From assembly GCF_036192275.1 (NCBI RefSeq), contig NZ_CP108088.1, forward strand, positions 620,001-684,000: a stretch of DNA of 64,000 nucleotides, written 5' to 3'. The notes beneath the pieces were generated by a model. It worked only from the letters and a program-made list of their open reading frames with translations, had not been told where the DNA came from and made no database searches. Positions 35,561-44,542 of this stretch are shown here, piece by piece (the stretch's first letter is position 1; the number at the start of each line of letters is the position of its first letter). The DNA comes from Streptomyces sp. NBC_00250 (GTDB taxonomy: Bacteria; Actinomycetota; Actinomycetes; Streptomycetales; Streptomycetaceae). The position numbers were made by a program, and so were the translations under genes.

Positions 35561-36658
35561 ATGTCCCGGCAGGATTCGACGGCGGCCGGACAGCGCCGAG
35601 CGACGGTCGTGGACGTGGCGCGCCTCGCGGGGGTGTCCACGGCGACCGTGTCCCGTGTGATGAACCGCAACTACCCGGTCGCGGCCGCCACACGCGAGCG
35701 CGTCGAGGCCGCCATGCGGGGGCTCGGCTATGTGGTCAACGCGCATGCGCGCGCCCTCGCCGGGGTCTCCGGCCGCACGGTGGGCATCATCATCAGCGAT
35801 GTCGTCGATCCCTTCTACGCCTACATCGCGCGCGGTGTGGAGCGCGAGGCGGCGGCGGGCGACCGGCTCTGCCTGGTCTGCACGACCCAGGGCGACCCCC
35901 AGCGCGAACTCGCCTTCATCGAGCTCATGCACGAGCGTCGCGCCGACGCCGTGATCCTCGTCGGCGGCAGCGTCGCCGACCGCACCTACCGGGCCGAACT
36001 CGCCCGGCGCGCCCACGACCTGGACGCCGGAGGCTCCAAGCTGGTCCTCTGCGGCCGACCCTCGCTCGGCGAGGGCGTGCCCACGGTAGGCGTGGAGTAC
36101 GACAACGAGGGCGGCGCCTTCGCGATCACCGATCACCTCCTGACGCAGGGGCACGAGCGGATCCTCTACCTCGGCGGCCCTCCCGGGCTCTCCACCACCC
36201 GGGACCGCATCGCCGGACACCGGCGCGCCCTGGAGCTGCGCGGGGTCGCCCACGACCCGGAGCTGGAGCAGCCGGGTGCGTTCAGCCGGGCCTTCGGCTA
36301 CCGGCGGATGAACGAACTGCTCCGGGAGGGGCTGCGGTTCACGGCCGTCTTCGCCGCGAACGACATCGTCGCGGCCGGTGCCGCCCAGGCCCTGGAGGAG
36401 GCCGGGATCGGCGTTCCGCAGGACGTCTCCCTGGTCGGATACGACGACGTGCCCGTCGCCCAGGAGCTGCGGCCGCGGCTCACCACCGTCCACGTACCGC
36501 TGGAGGAGCTGGGGCGGCAGGCGGTGCGGGTCGCCGTCGACGGGGGCGACGAGGACGACTGGCGCGCGCCGACCACCGGCACCCTGCGGCTCGGGACCCA
36601 TATCGTCGTCCGCGACTCGGTGGCACCGCCGCGCACCGCGAAACGCCGTCGATCCTGA
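35561..36658 (+). CDS. LacI-family transcriptional regulator
   Basis: 365 aa. The N-terminal helix-turn-helix VVDVARLAGVSTATVSRVMN and the hinge (VNAHARALAGVSGRTVGIII) are textbook LacI. The ligand domain follows with VEYDNEGGAFAITDHLLTQGHERILYLGG and FAANDIVAAGAAQALEEAGI. ATG 35561 is chosen because GGGGGAGGA lies upstream; an earlier ATG (35318, overlapping the dehydrogenase stop) would add 81 low-complexity residues before the DNA-binding domain. It very likely represses the surrounding catabolic genes through the three similar operators at 34048, 34221 and 36732, with a released sugar as inducer. Confidence 0.93.
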   Translation: MSRQDSTAAGQRRATVVDVARLAGVSTATVSRVMNRNYPVAAATRERVEAAMRGLGYVVNAHARALAGVSGRTVGIIISDVVDPFYAYIARGVEREAAAGDRLCLVCTTQGDPQRELAFIELMHERRADAVILVGGSVADRTYRAELARRAHDLDAGGSKLVLCGRPSLGEGVPTVGVEYDNEGGAFAITDHLLTQGHERILYLGGPPGLSTTRDRIAGHRRALELRGVAHDPELEQPGAFSRAFGYRRMNELLREGLRFTAVFAANDIVAAGAAQALEEAGIGVPQDVSLVGYDDVPVAQELRPRLTTVHVPLEELGRQAVRVAVDGGDEDDWRAPTTGTLRLGTHIVVRDSVAPPRTAKRRRS

Positions 36659-36731
36659 GCGATTGCGCGTGTACGAGGGCCTGTTGACGCAGTAACGAAC
36701 AGAAACACGCCCTGCCCCCTTGCGGACGGAC

Positions 36732-36745
36732 AGCAAACGCTTACA
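36732..36745 (+). promoter_or_regulatory. LacI-type operator candidate upstream of the M60-like peptidase
   Basis: AGCAAACGCTTACA matches the two operators of the divergent promoters. It is in the 215-bp gap after lacI and would place peptidase, PL8 lyase and DUF2264 genes under the same repressor. Confidence 0.55.
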
Positions 36746-36873
36746 TGCTGGCGCGCAGCTCCCCGAACCTCGCGCCGTGCAGCTCGCGCCTCGCTCCGAG
36801 CCGAGTTCAGGGCTGCCTCCGGGATGCACACACCCCGCCTTCTGCACCTCCTCGCCCCCAGGAGACGACAACC

Positions 36874-38250
36874 ATGCAGATTCCTCCGCTTCCCCCGCTT
36901 CCCCCGCTTCCCCCGCTTCCCTCCCCCTCCCCCTCGCACAGCTCCGCCCCGTCCCGTCGTTCGGTCCTCGCCACGATGACCGCGGCCGGTGCCGCGCTCG
37001 CCGTCGGATCGGGTACGGCCCACGCCCACGGCGGGCCGACGGTCGCCCTGACGGCACGCCCTTCCGCCGAGGCCGAGCGGCTGCGCCTCGCGTCCGCCCT
37101 GCGGGCGAGCGAGTACCAGCCCACCGGCCAGTACGCCACCGCGAACAACCCGCTGCGGTTCGACGTCCTGCCGTTCGACGGGCTCGTGCCGTCCCTGTGG
37201 ATCGGCCACTGGGACTACTACGGCACGCTCAAGGAGCCCCGCAGGTACGCGCTCAAGCCCGGCAGCAACACCGTGACCGATCCGCACGGCGGACCGGTGT
37301 ACTTCACCCTGGAAGGGCGCGGCGAGCGGGCCGGCGTGCGGTTCAGGGGCGGGTACCGCCCGATGCCCGTCTTCACGCTCGGCCGCACCGGGGAGGCGGA
37401 GTTCCAGCGACAGCTGGACACCCTCGCCGACGTCCCGGTGGTCGAACTCCACGGCCCTCGCACCCTCGTCACGCTGACCCGCGAAGGCGCCCTCCTCCAC
37501 CGCGGCGAGGACCACGCGGCGCTGCTGTCGCTGCTCGAGGAGATCGTCCGGGCCGAGCAGGACATCAGCGGCCTCGACGGTTCCTCGCCGCTGCACCGGC
37601 CGAAGTCCGGCCGCTTCCACTTCACCGAGGTGTCGGTGGTCCCGGCCGGGGTCGGCGCCTTCGCCACCCACGGCTACAACGGCTTCCCGCGCGCCTACCT
37701 GGACCGGGCCACCACCGTGCAGGGCCTGCGCACCCGCGGCTGGGGCCTGTACCACGAACTCGGCCACGCCCACCAGCAGATGGCCTACAAGCCGACCGGC
37801 CTCACCGAGGTCACGGTGAACATCTACTCCCTCGCGGTGCAGCGCGCCCTGGGGCAGACCTCGAACCTCCTCCTGCCCGACGCGAAGACCGGCCTCACCC
37901 CCTTCCAGTCGGCCCTGCCCAAGCTCGGCGGACCCGGCCTCGTGTACGAGAAGTCCTTCGGGGCGTACGAGAAGCTCGTACCGCTGCGCCAGCTGGAGCT
38001 TGCCTTCGGGGCCGACTTCTGGCCGCGGATGCACCGGCTGGTCCGCGAGGAGAACCCCGCCTCGGACTACACGGAGACCGCGAAGCGCTACCGCTACCTC
38101 GCCCTCTACGCCAGCCGCGTGGCCGGCCGGGACCTCACCGACTTCTTCGTGAACCGGTGGGCGTTCCCTCTCGACGAGCAGGGCAGGGCGGAACTCGCGG
38201 CCCTGGGCCTGCCGCAGCCGGCCGTCGACCCGTCCGCCCTCACCGACTGA
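36874..38250 (+). CDS. Secreted M60-like (enhancin/SslE-type) metallopeptidase
   Basis: 458 aa. After a PPLPPLP repeat comes a twin-arginine export signal (SRRSVLATMTAAGAALAVGSGTAHA). The zinc motif is H294-E-L-G-H298 in GLYHELGHAHQQMAYKP, with Glu312 (LTEVTVNIY) as third ligand, fitting the M60 HExxH-x(8-28)-E signature. M60 enzymes cleave mucin-type O-glycoproteins. Further family-like parts are PVFTLGRTGEAEFQRQL and FEVSVVPAGVGAFATHGYNGF-type strands. ATG 36874 has AGGAGA nine bases before it. It is followed at 70 bp by the PL8 lyase, so both probably attack the same protein-polysaccharide material. Confidence 0.87.
   Translation: MQIPPLPPLPPLPPLPSPSPSHSSAPSRRSVLATMTAAGAALAVGSGTAHAHGGPTVALTARPSAEAERLRLASALRASEYQPTGQYATANNPLRFDVLPFDGLVPSLWIGHWDYYGTLKEPRRYALKPGSNTVTDPHGGPVYFTLEGRGERAGVRFRGGYRPMPVFTLGRTGEAEFQRQLDTLADVPVVELHGPRTLVTLTREGALLHRGEDHAALLSLLEEIVRAEQDISGLDGSSPLHRPKSGRFHFTEVSVVPAGVGAFATHGYNGFPRAYLDRATTVQGLRTRGWGLYHELGHAHQQMAYKPTGLTEVTVNIYSLAVQRALGQTSNLLLPDAKTGLTPFQSALPKLGGPGLVYEKSFGAYEKLVPLRQLELAFGADFWPRMHRLVREENPASDYTETAKRYRYLALYASRVAGRDLTDFFVNRWAFPLDEQGRAELAALGLPQPAVDPSALTD
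36886..36921 (+). repeat. 9-bp tandem repeat CCGCTTCCC, four copies
   Basis: In-frame repeat at the 5' end of the M60-like gene, coding Pro-Pro-Leu units ahead of the Tat signal. Such a repeat can change copy number without shifting the frame. Confidence 0.85.
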
Positions 38251-38320
38251 GGCGCTCCCCGCCCGCCCCACCTCCCCCTCCCCGCATTCCTCGGCCGATC
38301 AGCAGGAGGCGCTACCGGTC

Positions 38321-40759
38321 ATGGCTCTCCCCAGACGACAGTTGCTCGCGCTCGCCGGCGCCACGCCGGTCATCTCCTTCCTTCCCGTGGCGGCGGCCGT
38401 TCCCGCCGTGGCGGCGGCCGACGGCCCCGCCGACTCCGCCGATCCCTACGACACCCTTCTCGCCCGGGCCGAACAGGAGCTCACCGGCGGCGCCTTCGAC
38501 CTCGCGGACCCGCACTTCGCCGGCGCGCTCGCCGCCCTCGATTCCGAGGCCACCACCTGGTGGGAGCGGTTCGTCACCACGCAGGGACGCACAGCCCTGT
38601 GGGCGGACCTCTCCCCCGCGTCCGACCCCGGCATGTTCGGCCAGAGCTACCCGCGGCTGCGCACGATCGCGACCGCCTGGGCGACCCCCGGCACCTCGTT
38701 GACGGGTCGCCAGGACGTGCTCGACACCCTCCTGGAGGGACTGCGCTTCCTGCACAGCGTCGGCTATCACCCGGGGCGCGCCGAGTCCGGCAACTGGTGG
38801 TTCTGGGAGATCGGCGCGCCCCGCGCGCTGATGGACACCTGTGTGCTGCTGCGCGCGCATCTGCTCCCGGCCGACCTCGCCGCCTATGTCGCCACCGTCG
38901 CCCGGTTCTGCCCGAACCCCGATCGCCGTACGAACATCCCGACCCTGGCCGAGACCGGCGCCAACCGTGCCGACAAGGCCGTCATCGTCGCCCTTCGGGG
39001 CCTCCTCGCCCGGGACCCCGCCACGCTGGTCCTCGCCCGCGACGGCCTCTCCGACGTACGGGACGGCGGGCGCAACAGTCTTTTCCGGTACGTCACGTCC
39101 GGGGACGGCTTCTACGAGGACGGGTCGTTCGTCCAGCACGGCAGCGTCGCCTACACCGGCACCTACGGCAGCGTGCTCCTCGGCGGTGCGGGGCAGCTCA
39201 TCGCACTGCTCGCCGGGTCCGAGTGGGCGGTGTCCGATCCCGCCGTGACCGTGCTGTACGAGGCGGTGGAGCGGTCGTTCTCCCCGGTGATCTTCGACGG
39301 CGTGATGATGGACGCCGTCCGTGGCCGGGCGGTGTCGCGCGAGCGGTCCCGTGACCACCACGACGGGGCGGTGACCGTCTCCCGCATCCTGCAGCTCGCC
39401 GGGGGCGCTCCCGCCGCCCGCGGCGACCGCTGGCGGTCCCTCGCGAAGGGCTGGATCCTCCGCAACGGGGCGACGCCCTATGAGGGGCTCGTGGGGATTC
39501 CGGCGCTCGCCCGCGCCAAGGCCGTCCTCGACGACCCCGCGGTGCGGGCCGCCGAGCGGCCGACCGGACACCTCGTCCTCGCCGACATGGACCGTGTGGT
39601 GCACCGGCGGCCCCGCTGGGCCTGCGCGCTCTCCCTGTCGTCCCGGCGCATCGCGGCGTACGAGGCGGGCAACGGCGAGAACCTGCACGGCTGGTACACC
39701 GGCGACGGCATGACCTATCTGTACGACGGCGACGACCCGGCGGTCTTCGGCGACGGGTTCTGGCCCACCGTCGACCCGTACCGCCTCCCCGGCACGACCG
39801 TGGACACCCGGGCACGCGCGGACCTCGGCACGAGCGCCGGCACCAGCACGTACCGCCCCACGAACGCCGTGGCGGGAGGCGCGTCGCTCGACGGCCGGTT
39901 CGGCGCGGCAGCGATGGAACTGGCCGCGCAGGGCAGCACGCTGCGGGCGAGGAAGGCGTGGTTCTTCCTCGACAACGCCGTCGTGGCGCTGGGCGCGGAC
40001 ATCTCGGCGAGCGACGGCCGGGCCGTCGAGACGGTCGTCGAGAACCGGAATCTGCACGCCGAAGGGCGACAGCGCTTCACCGTCGACGGGCGCCTGCAGC
40101 CCGACGAGCAGGGCTGGCGGGCCGACCTCTCGGGTGCCCGGTGGGCCCATCTGGAGGGCTTCGGCGGCTTCGTGTTCCCCCGCCCGCCGGGCGGTGCCAC
40201 CGAAGCGAACGGCTCCTTGCAGGCGCTTCGCGAGGAACGCACCGGCACCTGGCGTGCCCTCAACACCGGCGCGGACACCGGCGGCACCGGCACCCCGGTC
40301 ACCCGTCGCTTCCTGACCCTCTGGTTCGACCACGGCCTCTCCCCCTCGTCCGCGTCCTACTCCTACGTCCTGCTCCCCGGCGCGAGCGCCGCGGCGACCG
40401 GTGTCCGGTCGCTCTCCCGCCCCGTCGTCGTGGTCGCCAACAACGCCACCGTCCAGGCCGTCGAGGCCCACCGGCACGGCCTGCTCGCCGCGCACTTCTG
40501 GCAGACGGGAACCACGGGAGGCGTCTCCCTGTCGGGGCCCGGCACCGTGCTCGTACGCCGCACCGGCCGGCATGTGTCGGTGGCGGTCGCCGATCCCGGG
40601 CGCACGGGCACGGAGCTCACGGTCGAACTCCCCTTCCGCGTCCGCCACGTGGTCCGCGCCGACGACACGGTCACCGTCACCCCGGGCGGCCGCACCGTGC
40701 TCACGGTCCGGGTCGGCGGCTCGCGCGGCCACAGTCACACGACCGAGCTCGTCCGATAG
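38321..40759 (+). CDS. Polysaccharide lyase family 8 (hyaluronate/chondroitin/xanthan lyase type)
   Basis: 812 aa. Export signal (LPRRQLLALAGATPVISFLPVAAAVPAVAA, Tat-like RR). The (alpha/alpha) domain shows the PL8 residues: NWWFWEIGAPRAL, Asn215 in ETGANRADK, His273 and Tyr282 in SFVQHGSVAYTGTYG (the 9-residue His-Tyr spacing of characterised lyases), and Arg in RGRAVSRER. The antiparallel beta-sandwich C-terminal half follows (GKAWFFLDNAVVALG-like strands). PL8 enzymes cut uronic-acid polysaccharides by beta-elimination outside the cell. Its specificity cannot be read. Start ATG 38321 with AGGAGG upstream; 36 bp separate it from the DUF2264 gene. Confidence 0.93.
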   Translation: MALPRRQLLALAGATPVISFLPVAAAVPAVAAADGPADSADPYDTLLARAEQELTGGAFDLADPHFAGALAALDSEATTWWERFVTTQGRTALWADLSPASDPGMFGQSYPRLRTIATAWATPGTSLTGRQDVLDTLLEGLRFLHSVGYHPGRAESGNWWFWEIGAPRALMDTCVLLRAHLLPADLAAYVATVARFCPNPDRRTNIPTLAETGANRADKAVIVALRGLLARDPATLVLARDGLSDVRDGGRNSLFRYVTSGDGFYEDGSFVQHGSVAYTGTYGSVLLGGAGQLIALLAGSEWAVSDPAVTVLYEAVERSFSPVIFDGVMMDAVRGRAVSRERSRDHHDGAVTVSRILQLAGGAPAARGDRWRSLAKGWILRNGATPYEGLVGIPALARAKAVLDDPAVRAAERPTGHLVLADMDRVVHRRPRWACALSLSSRRIAAYEAGNGENLHGWYTGDGMTYLYDGDDPAVFGDGFWPTVDPYRLPGTTVDTRARADLGTSAGTSTYRPTNAVAGGASLDGRFGAAAMELAAQGSTLRARKAWFFLDNAVVALGADISASDGRAVETVVENRNLHAEGRQRFTVDGRLQPDEQGWRADLSGARWAHLEGFGGFVFPRPPGGATEANGSLQALREERTGTWRALNTGADTGGTGTPVTRRFLTLWFDHGLSPSSASYSYVLLPGASAAATGVRSLSRPVVVVANNATVQAVEAHRHGLLAAHFWQTGTTGGVSLSGPGTVLVRRTGRHVSVAVADPGRTGTELTVELPFRVRHVVRADDTVTVTPGGRTVLTVRVGGSRGHSHTTELVR

Positions 40760-40795
40760 CCCCTCGGACCGCCCGGACCCTCGAAAGGAGCCCTC

Positions 40796-42697
40796 GTGCC
40801 CGCACCCCATCTGCGCCTGCCGCCGACCGACCGCGTCCTGTCCCCCCGTACCGGCTGGACGCGTGCCCACTGGGAGGCGCTCGCCGACCGGCAGTTGGAG
40901 GCGCTCGTCCCGTACGCCACCCCGGGCTTCGCTCAGTACCGCCTGCCGGGCCGCACCAGCTGGTCGGGCGTCGTCTCCGACGGCCTCGAAGGGTACGCAC
41001 GGTCATTTCTGCTCGCCTCCTTCCGGATCGCGGGTGCGGACGGAAAGGTCGACCCGCGTCTGATCGAAAGGTATACGCAGGGTCTGACAGCGGGCACGCT
41101 GCGTGACAGTCCCGAAGCCTGGCCGGCGCTCACCGACTGCTCGCAGCAGATGGTGGAGGCGGCCTCCATCGCCATCGGTCTGCACGAGACGCGCCCGTGG
41201 ATCTGGGACACGCTCGACTCCGCCGACCAGGAGCGGGTGGTCGAGTGGCTCTCCGGCTTCGTGGGGGCCCGCACCTGGGACAACAACTGGCGGCTGTTCC
41301 AGGTGGTGTCGGAGCAGTTCCTGGCCTCCGTCGGCGCACCGCACAGCAAGGACGACATCGAGGGCGGCCTGGAGCGCATCGAGGACTGGTACGTCGGCGA
41401 CGGCTGGTACAGCGACGGCGACGGCCGGAACTTCGACTACTACATCGGCTGGGCCATGCATCTGTACCCGCTGCTGTGGGCCCGTATGGCCGGACCGGAC
41501 GGGGACGGCGGCCGGGGCGCGGTCTACCGGGAGCGTCTCTCCCTTTTCCTGTCCGCGTACCCGCAGTTCTTCGGCGCCGACGGGGCACCCGTCCACCAGG
41601 GGCGTTCGCTGACGTACCGGTTCGCCGCGACGGCGCCGGTGTGGCTCGGCGCCCTCGCCGACTGCACACCGCTCGCCCCCGGTCTCACCCGGCGCCTGGC
41701 CTCGGGGACGGCGCGGCACTTCGTGGAGCGCGGTGTCCCGGACGAGCGCGGACTGCTGCCCCTGGGGTGGTACGGCACCCATCTGCCGACGACCCAGCCG
41801 TACTCGGGACCGGCGTCCCCGTACTGGGCGAGCAAGGCCTTCCTCGGCCTGCTGCTGCCCGCGGACCATCCCGTGTGGACGGAGCGCGAGCAGCCCCTGC
41901 CGGTGGAGGAGGGCACGCAGTACACGGCGCTTCCGGCCCCCGGCTGGCTGCTGCACGGCACCCCGCACGACGGCATCGTCCGGCTCGTCAACCACGGCAG
42001 CGACCACAACCCGCCCGACGGTCCCGGCGAGGACGATCCGCACTACGCGAAGTTCGGGTACTCGACGGCCACGGCACCGGAGTCGGCCCCCCACGCGTGG
42101 GAGCGCACCGTGGACGGCCATCTGGCGCTCCTCGCCACCGACGGCACGCCGTCCCGGCGCAGCCGCATCCATCCGGTGTCCTGCGAGGGACGCACGGCCT
42201 CGTCCCGCCACACCGCACGGCTCCCCGGGTACGACGAGGAGTTCCCCGTCGAGTCGACGAGCCTGTTGCACGGTCCCTGGGAGATCCGCGTGCACCGGCT
42301 GCGTACCCCCGAGGGGGTACGGGTGCGCGAGGGCGGGTACGCGGTCGCGGACGTCACGCCGCCGCACGTCCTGCGGGGTCCCGGCTGGGCGCTCGCGCGG
42401 ACGGAGGCGGGGCTCACGAGTGCGGTGGTGGGCCTGCACGGCTGGGAGGAGGAGGGCGAGATCGCCCGCGAGGTCGAGGCCAACGCCTTCGGTCCGCACT
42501 CGGCGACGCCGTACCTGTTGACCTCCGGTCCGTTCGATCCCGGGCACGCGGGCGGCACGCGCGTGCAGGTGACGCTGGTGGTTCTGACCCGGGACGCGGT
42601 GCACCCCGAGGCCCTGCGCTCGGCGATCCACTGCGAGAGGGGGGAGGACGACCGGATCCGGATCACGTTCCCGGACGGCGAGACGCTGACGACCTGA
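40796..42697 (+). CDS. DUF2264-domain protein, probable cytoplasmic glycan enzyme
   Basis: 633 aa with no signal peptide. The sequence matches the DUF2264 family: SGVVSDGLEGYARSFLLASF, WPALTDCSQQMVEAASIAIGL, TWDNNWRLFQVVSEQFLASVG, WYVGDGWYSDGDGRNFDYYIGWAMHLYPLL, which suggest an (alpha/alpha)6-barrel like those of polysaccharide lyases and unsaturated-uronyl hydrolases. A beta-rich C-terminal half follows. The GTG start has AAAGGAG just upstream. In the PL8/M60 operon it likely finishes breakdown of imported unsaturated oligosaccharides; this is inferred from context. The stop codon is the first copy of an 8-bp tandem repeat. Confidence 0.87.
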   Translation: MPAPHLRLPPTDRVLSPRTGWTRAHWEALADRQLEALVPYATPGFAQYRLPGRTSWSGVVSDGLEGYARSFLLASFRIAGADGKVDPRLIERYTQGLTAGTLRDSPEAWPALTDCSQQMVEAASIAIGLHETRPWIWDTLDSADQERVVEWLSGFVGARTWDNNWRLFQVVSEQFLASVGAPHSKDDIEGGLERIEDWYVGDGWYSDGDGRNFDYYIGWAMHLYPLLWARMAGPDGDGGRGAVYRERLSLFLSAYPQFFGADGAPVHQGRSLTYRFAATAPVWLGALADCTPLAPGLTRRLASGTARHFVERGVPDERGLLPLGWYGTHLPTTQPYSGPASPYWASKAFLGLLLPADHPVWTEREQPLPVEEGTQYTALPAPGWLLHGTPHDGIVRLVNHGSDHNPPDGPGEDDPHYAKFGYSTATAPESAPHAWERTVDGHLALLATDGTPSRRSRIHPVSCEGRTASSRHTARLPGYDEEFPVESTSLLHGPWEIRVHRLRTPEGVRVREGGYAVADVTPPHVLRGPGWALARTEAGLTSAVVGLHGWEEEGEIAREVEANAFGPHSATPYLLTSGPFDPGHAGGTRVQVTLVVLTRDAVHPEALRSAIHCERGEDDRIRITFPDGETLTT

Positions 42698-42766
42698 CTT
42701 CCTGAGTTCCTGACTCCCCGACTCCCTGGCTTCCTGGCCTCCTGGCCTCCTGGCTTCCTGGCTGCC
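42695..42766 (+). repeat. 8-bp minisatellite, nine copies, beginning at the DUF2264 stop codon
   Basis: Units TGACTTCC / TGGCTTCC and close variants run head to tail for 72 bp. The period is not a multiple of three, and the first copy supplies the stop. It fills most of the 108-bp gap before the metzincin gene. Confidence 0.85.
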
Positions 42767-42805
42767 TCACGACCGCACATCCGACAGCACGCTCTTGGAG
42801 GAGCG

Positions 42806-44410
42806 ATGAAACGACGGTTCGCCCCACTGACCTCGGTGAGAGCGTGGGCCGCACCGGCCGCACTTCTCGCGGTCGTCTCCGTGTTCTCCTACACGCCTGC
42901 GACCGCGGCGCCCTCGCAGGAGACGCAACGGACAGCGCAGGCGCAGCAGGCACAACCGCTCAAGAGCAAGTACCGCGCGGACGCCGCACTCGGAGACTGT
43001 CTGCGCACCTTCGACGGCAACGACACCGTCCAGGTCGGCGCCTGCACCCCCGCCACGGGCGAATACACCTCCATGCGCCAGTGGGAGGCCGTCGACCAGG
43101 GCAACGGTTACGTCCTGGTCAAGAACAAGTACCGCGCGGACGCCGCACTCGGAGACTGTCTGCGCACCTTCAGCGGCAACGACACCGTCCAGGTCGGCGC
43201 CTGCACCCCCGCCACGGGCGAATACACCTCCATGCGCCTCTGGAAGGCCGTCGACCAGGGCAACGGATACGTCCTCCTCAAGAACAAGTACCGCGCGGAC
43301 GCCGCACTCGCGGACTGTCTCCGCACCTTCAGCGGCAACGACACCGTCCAGGTCGGCACCTGCACCCCCGCCACGGGCGAATACACCTCCATGCGCCTCT
43401 GGAACGCCGCCGCCTTCTCCACCGGCTGGCCGACCCGCCCCGTCACCGGTCAGAAGCGGGCGCTGGTGATGGCCACCCACTGGGACGATGCCGTGCCGGT
43501 CGATCCCGCGCCCGTCGAGCAGGCGACCCTGGGGGCAGGCGCGCCGTCCCTCCGGACGTATCTCCAGGAGGTGTCGGGCGGGGCGCTCGACCTCACGGGA
43601 GACATGCTGACCGGCGTCGACCTCGGGGCGCGCCCGACCGGGTGCGAGTCGGCGGCCATCCTGAGCGCCGCCCGGGCCGCCGCGCGGGCGCGGGGCGTCG
43701 AGCCGGACTCGTACGACTACCTGTTCGTCGACATCTCCCGCCACTCGGCGTGTCCTTGGGAGGGGCTTGCCGCCATGCCCGGCAACTGGGTCCTCTCCAA
43801 CGGTGTGGGGCACAAGACATGGATGTGGACGCACGAGTTCGGCCACTCCCTGGGCTTCCAGCACTCCGACACCCTCAAGGCCTGTCCGGTCGCGGGCGCC
43901 GTCACGACGGTGAACGGCACGTGCACGGTGTCCGGGGGCGACGATCCGACCGACACCATGGGCGGCGGCGGGATGCACCTCTACCCGGTCGACTACCGGC
44001 AGTTCGCCGGCTGGGTGCCGGACTCCCGGGTCCCGCGCGTCACGGCCGCCGGGAGCTATCAGCTGGGCGTGCTCGGGGAGAGCGGCACCCAGGAGTTCCG
44101 GATCGGCCGCCCCGACGGCAGCCTCCTGTCCCTGGAGTACCGCCGGGCCACTCCGCCCTACGACGACTACCTCGCGACCGACCCGCTGGTCAACGGCGTC
44201 ATCGTCCGCGTCGTCACCGCCGGCGGCACGGTGAGGAACCGGCTCGTGGACGCGACACCGGCGACGTCCACCACCGACGACGCGCCGCTGGCCGTGGGCA
44301 GGACGCTGGTGGACGAGGTCGCCGACGCGGCCGTCACGGTGTGCTCGGTGGGCGCCCAGGGCGCCGACCTGCGGATCGCGGTGGGTGGCACGACACCTCC
44401 CGCCTGCTGA
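42806..44410 (+). CDS. Secreted metzincin-type metalloprotease with triplicated lectin-like domain
   Basis: 534 aa. A signal peptide (about residues 1-35, ending TPATAA) is followed by three near-identical 53-residue units (KYRADAALGDCLRTFxGND), together the size of a beta-trefoil, each with two cysteines. The catalytic part has HEFGHSLGFQH (343-353), the HExxHxxGxxH zinc motif of metzincins, with the Met-turn probably at DTMGGGGMHLYP. Further landmarks: YLFVDISRHSACPWEG and QEFRIGRPDGSLLSLEYR. It would bind an external surface or glycan through the repeats and cleave protein. TTGGAGGAGCG precedes the ATG. A terminator hairpin follows the stop. It adjoins the glycan locus but lacks the LacI operator. 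Confidence 0.9.
   Translation: MKRRFAPLTSVRAWAAPAALLAVVSVFSYTPATAAPSQETQRTAQAQQAQPLKSKYRADAALGDCLRTFDGNDTVQVGACTPATGEYTSMRQWEAVDQGNGYVLVKNKYRADAALGDCLRTFSGNDTVQVGACTPATGEYTSMRLWKAVDQGNGYVLLKNKYRADAALADCLRTFSGNDTVQVGTCTPATGEYTSMRLWNAAAFSTGWPTRPVTGQKRALVMATHWDDAVPVDPAPVEQATLGAGAPSLRTYLQEVSGGALDLTGDMLTGVDLGARPTGCESAAILSAARAAARARGVEPDSYDYLFVDISRHSACPWEGLAAMPGNWVLSNGVGHKTWMWTHEFGHSLGFQHSDTLKACPVAGAVTTVNGTCTVSGGDDPTDTMGGGGMHLYPVDYRQFAGWVPDSRVPRVTAAGSYQLGVLGESGTQEFRIGRPDGSLLSLEYRRATPPYDDYLATDPLVNGVIVRVVTAGGTVRNRLVDATPATSTTDDAPLAVGRTLVDEVADAAVTVCSVGAQGADLRIAVGGTTPPAC
42968..43405 (+). repeat. 159-bp in-frame tandem triplication in the metzincin gene
   Basis: Copies start at 42968, 43127 and 43286; the period is exactly 159 bp (53 codons). 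Long blocks are identical at the DNA level, including silent positions, which indicates recent duplication or gene conversion. The third copy diverges after the Trp near 43404. Confidence 0.93.
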
Positions 44411-44461
44411 TCGCGCGGGGTGACGGTGGGGCGACGAGCCCCGTGTCCCTCCGCACCGGAA

Positions 44462-44490
44462 CGGCCCGGGACAATGGCAGCCCCGGGCCG
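44462..44490 (+). terminator. Terminator hairpin after the metzincin gene
   Basis: CGGCCCGGG (44462-44470) pairs with CCCGGGCCG (44482-44490) across an 11-base loop, 51 bases after the stop. No T tract. Confidence 0.65.
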
Positions 44491-44542
44491 TTCCTCGGAC
44501 GTACGTGGTCGTGGCCCGGCCGAGCGGAGAGACGAAGGATCG

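Noticed and set aside
42968..43405. Assembly duplication artefact in the metzincin gene
   Set aside because: The three copies differ at several codons, the frame is kept exactly and the domain makes sense; I treat it as real but list long-read confirmation as a check.
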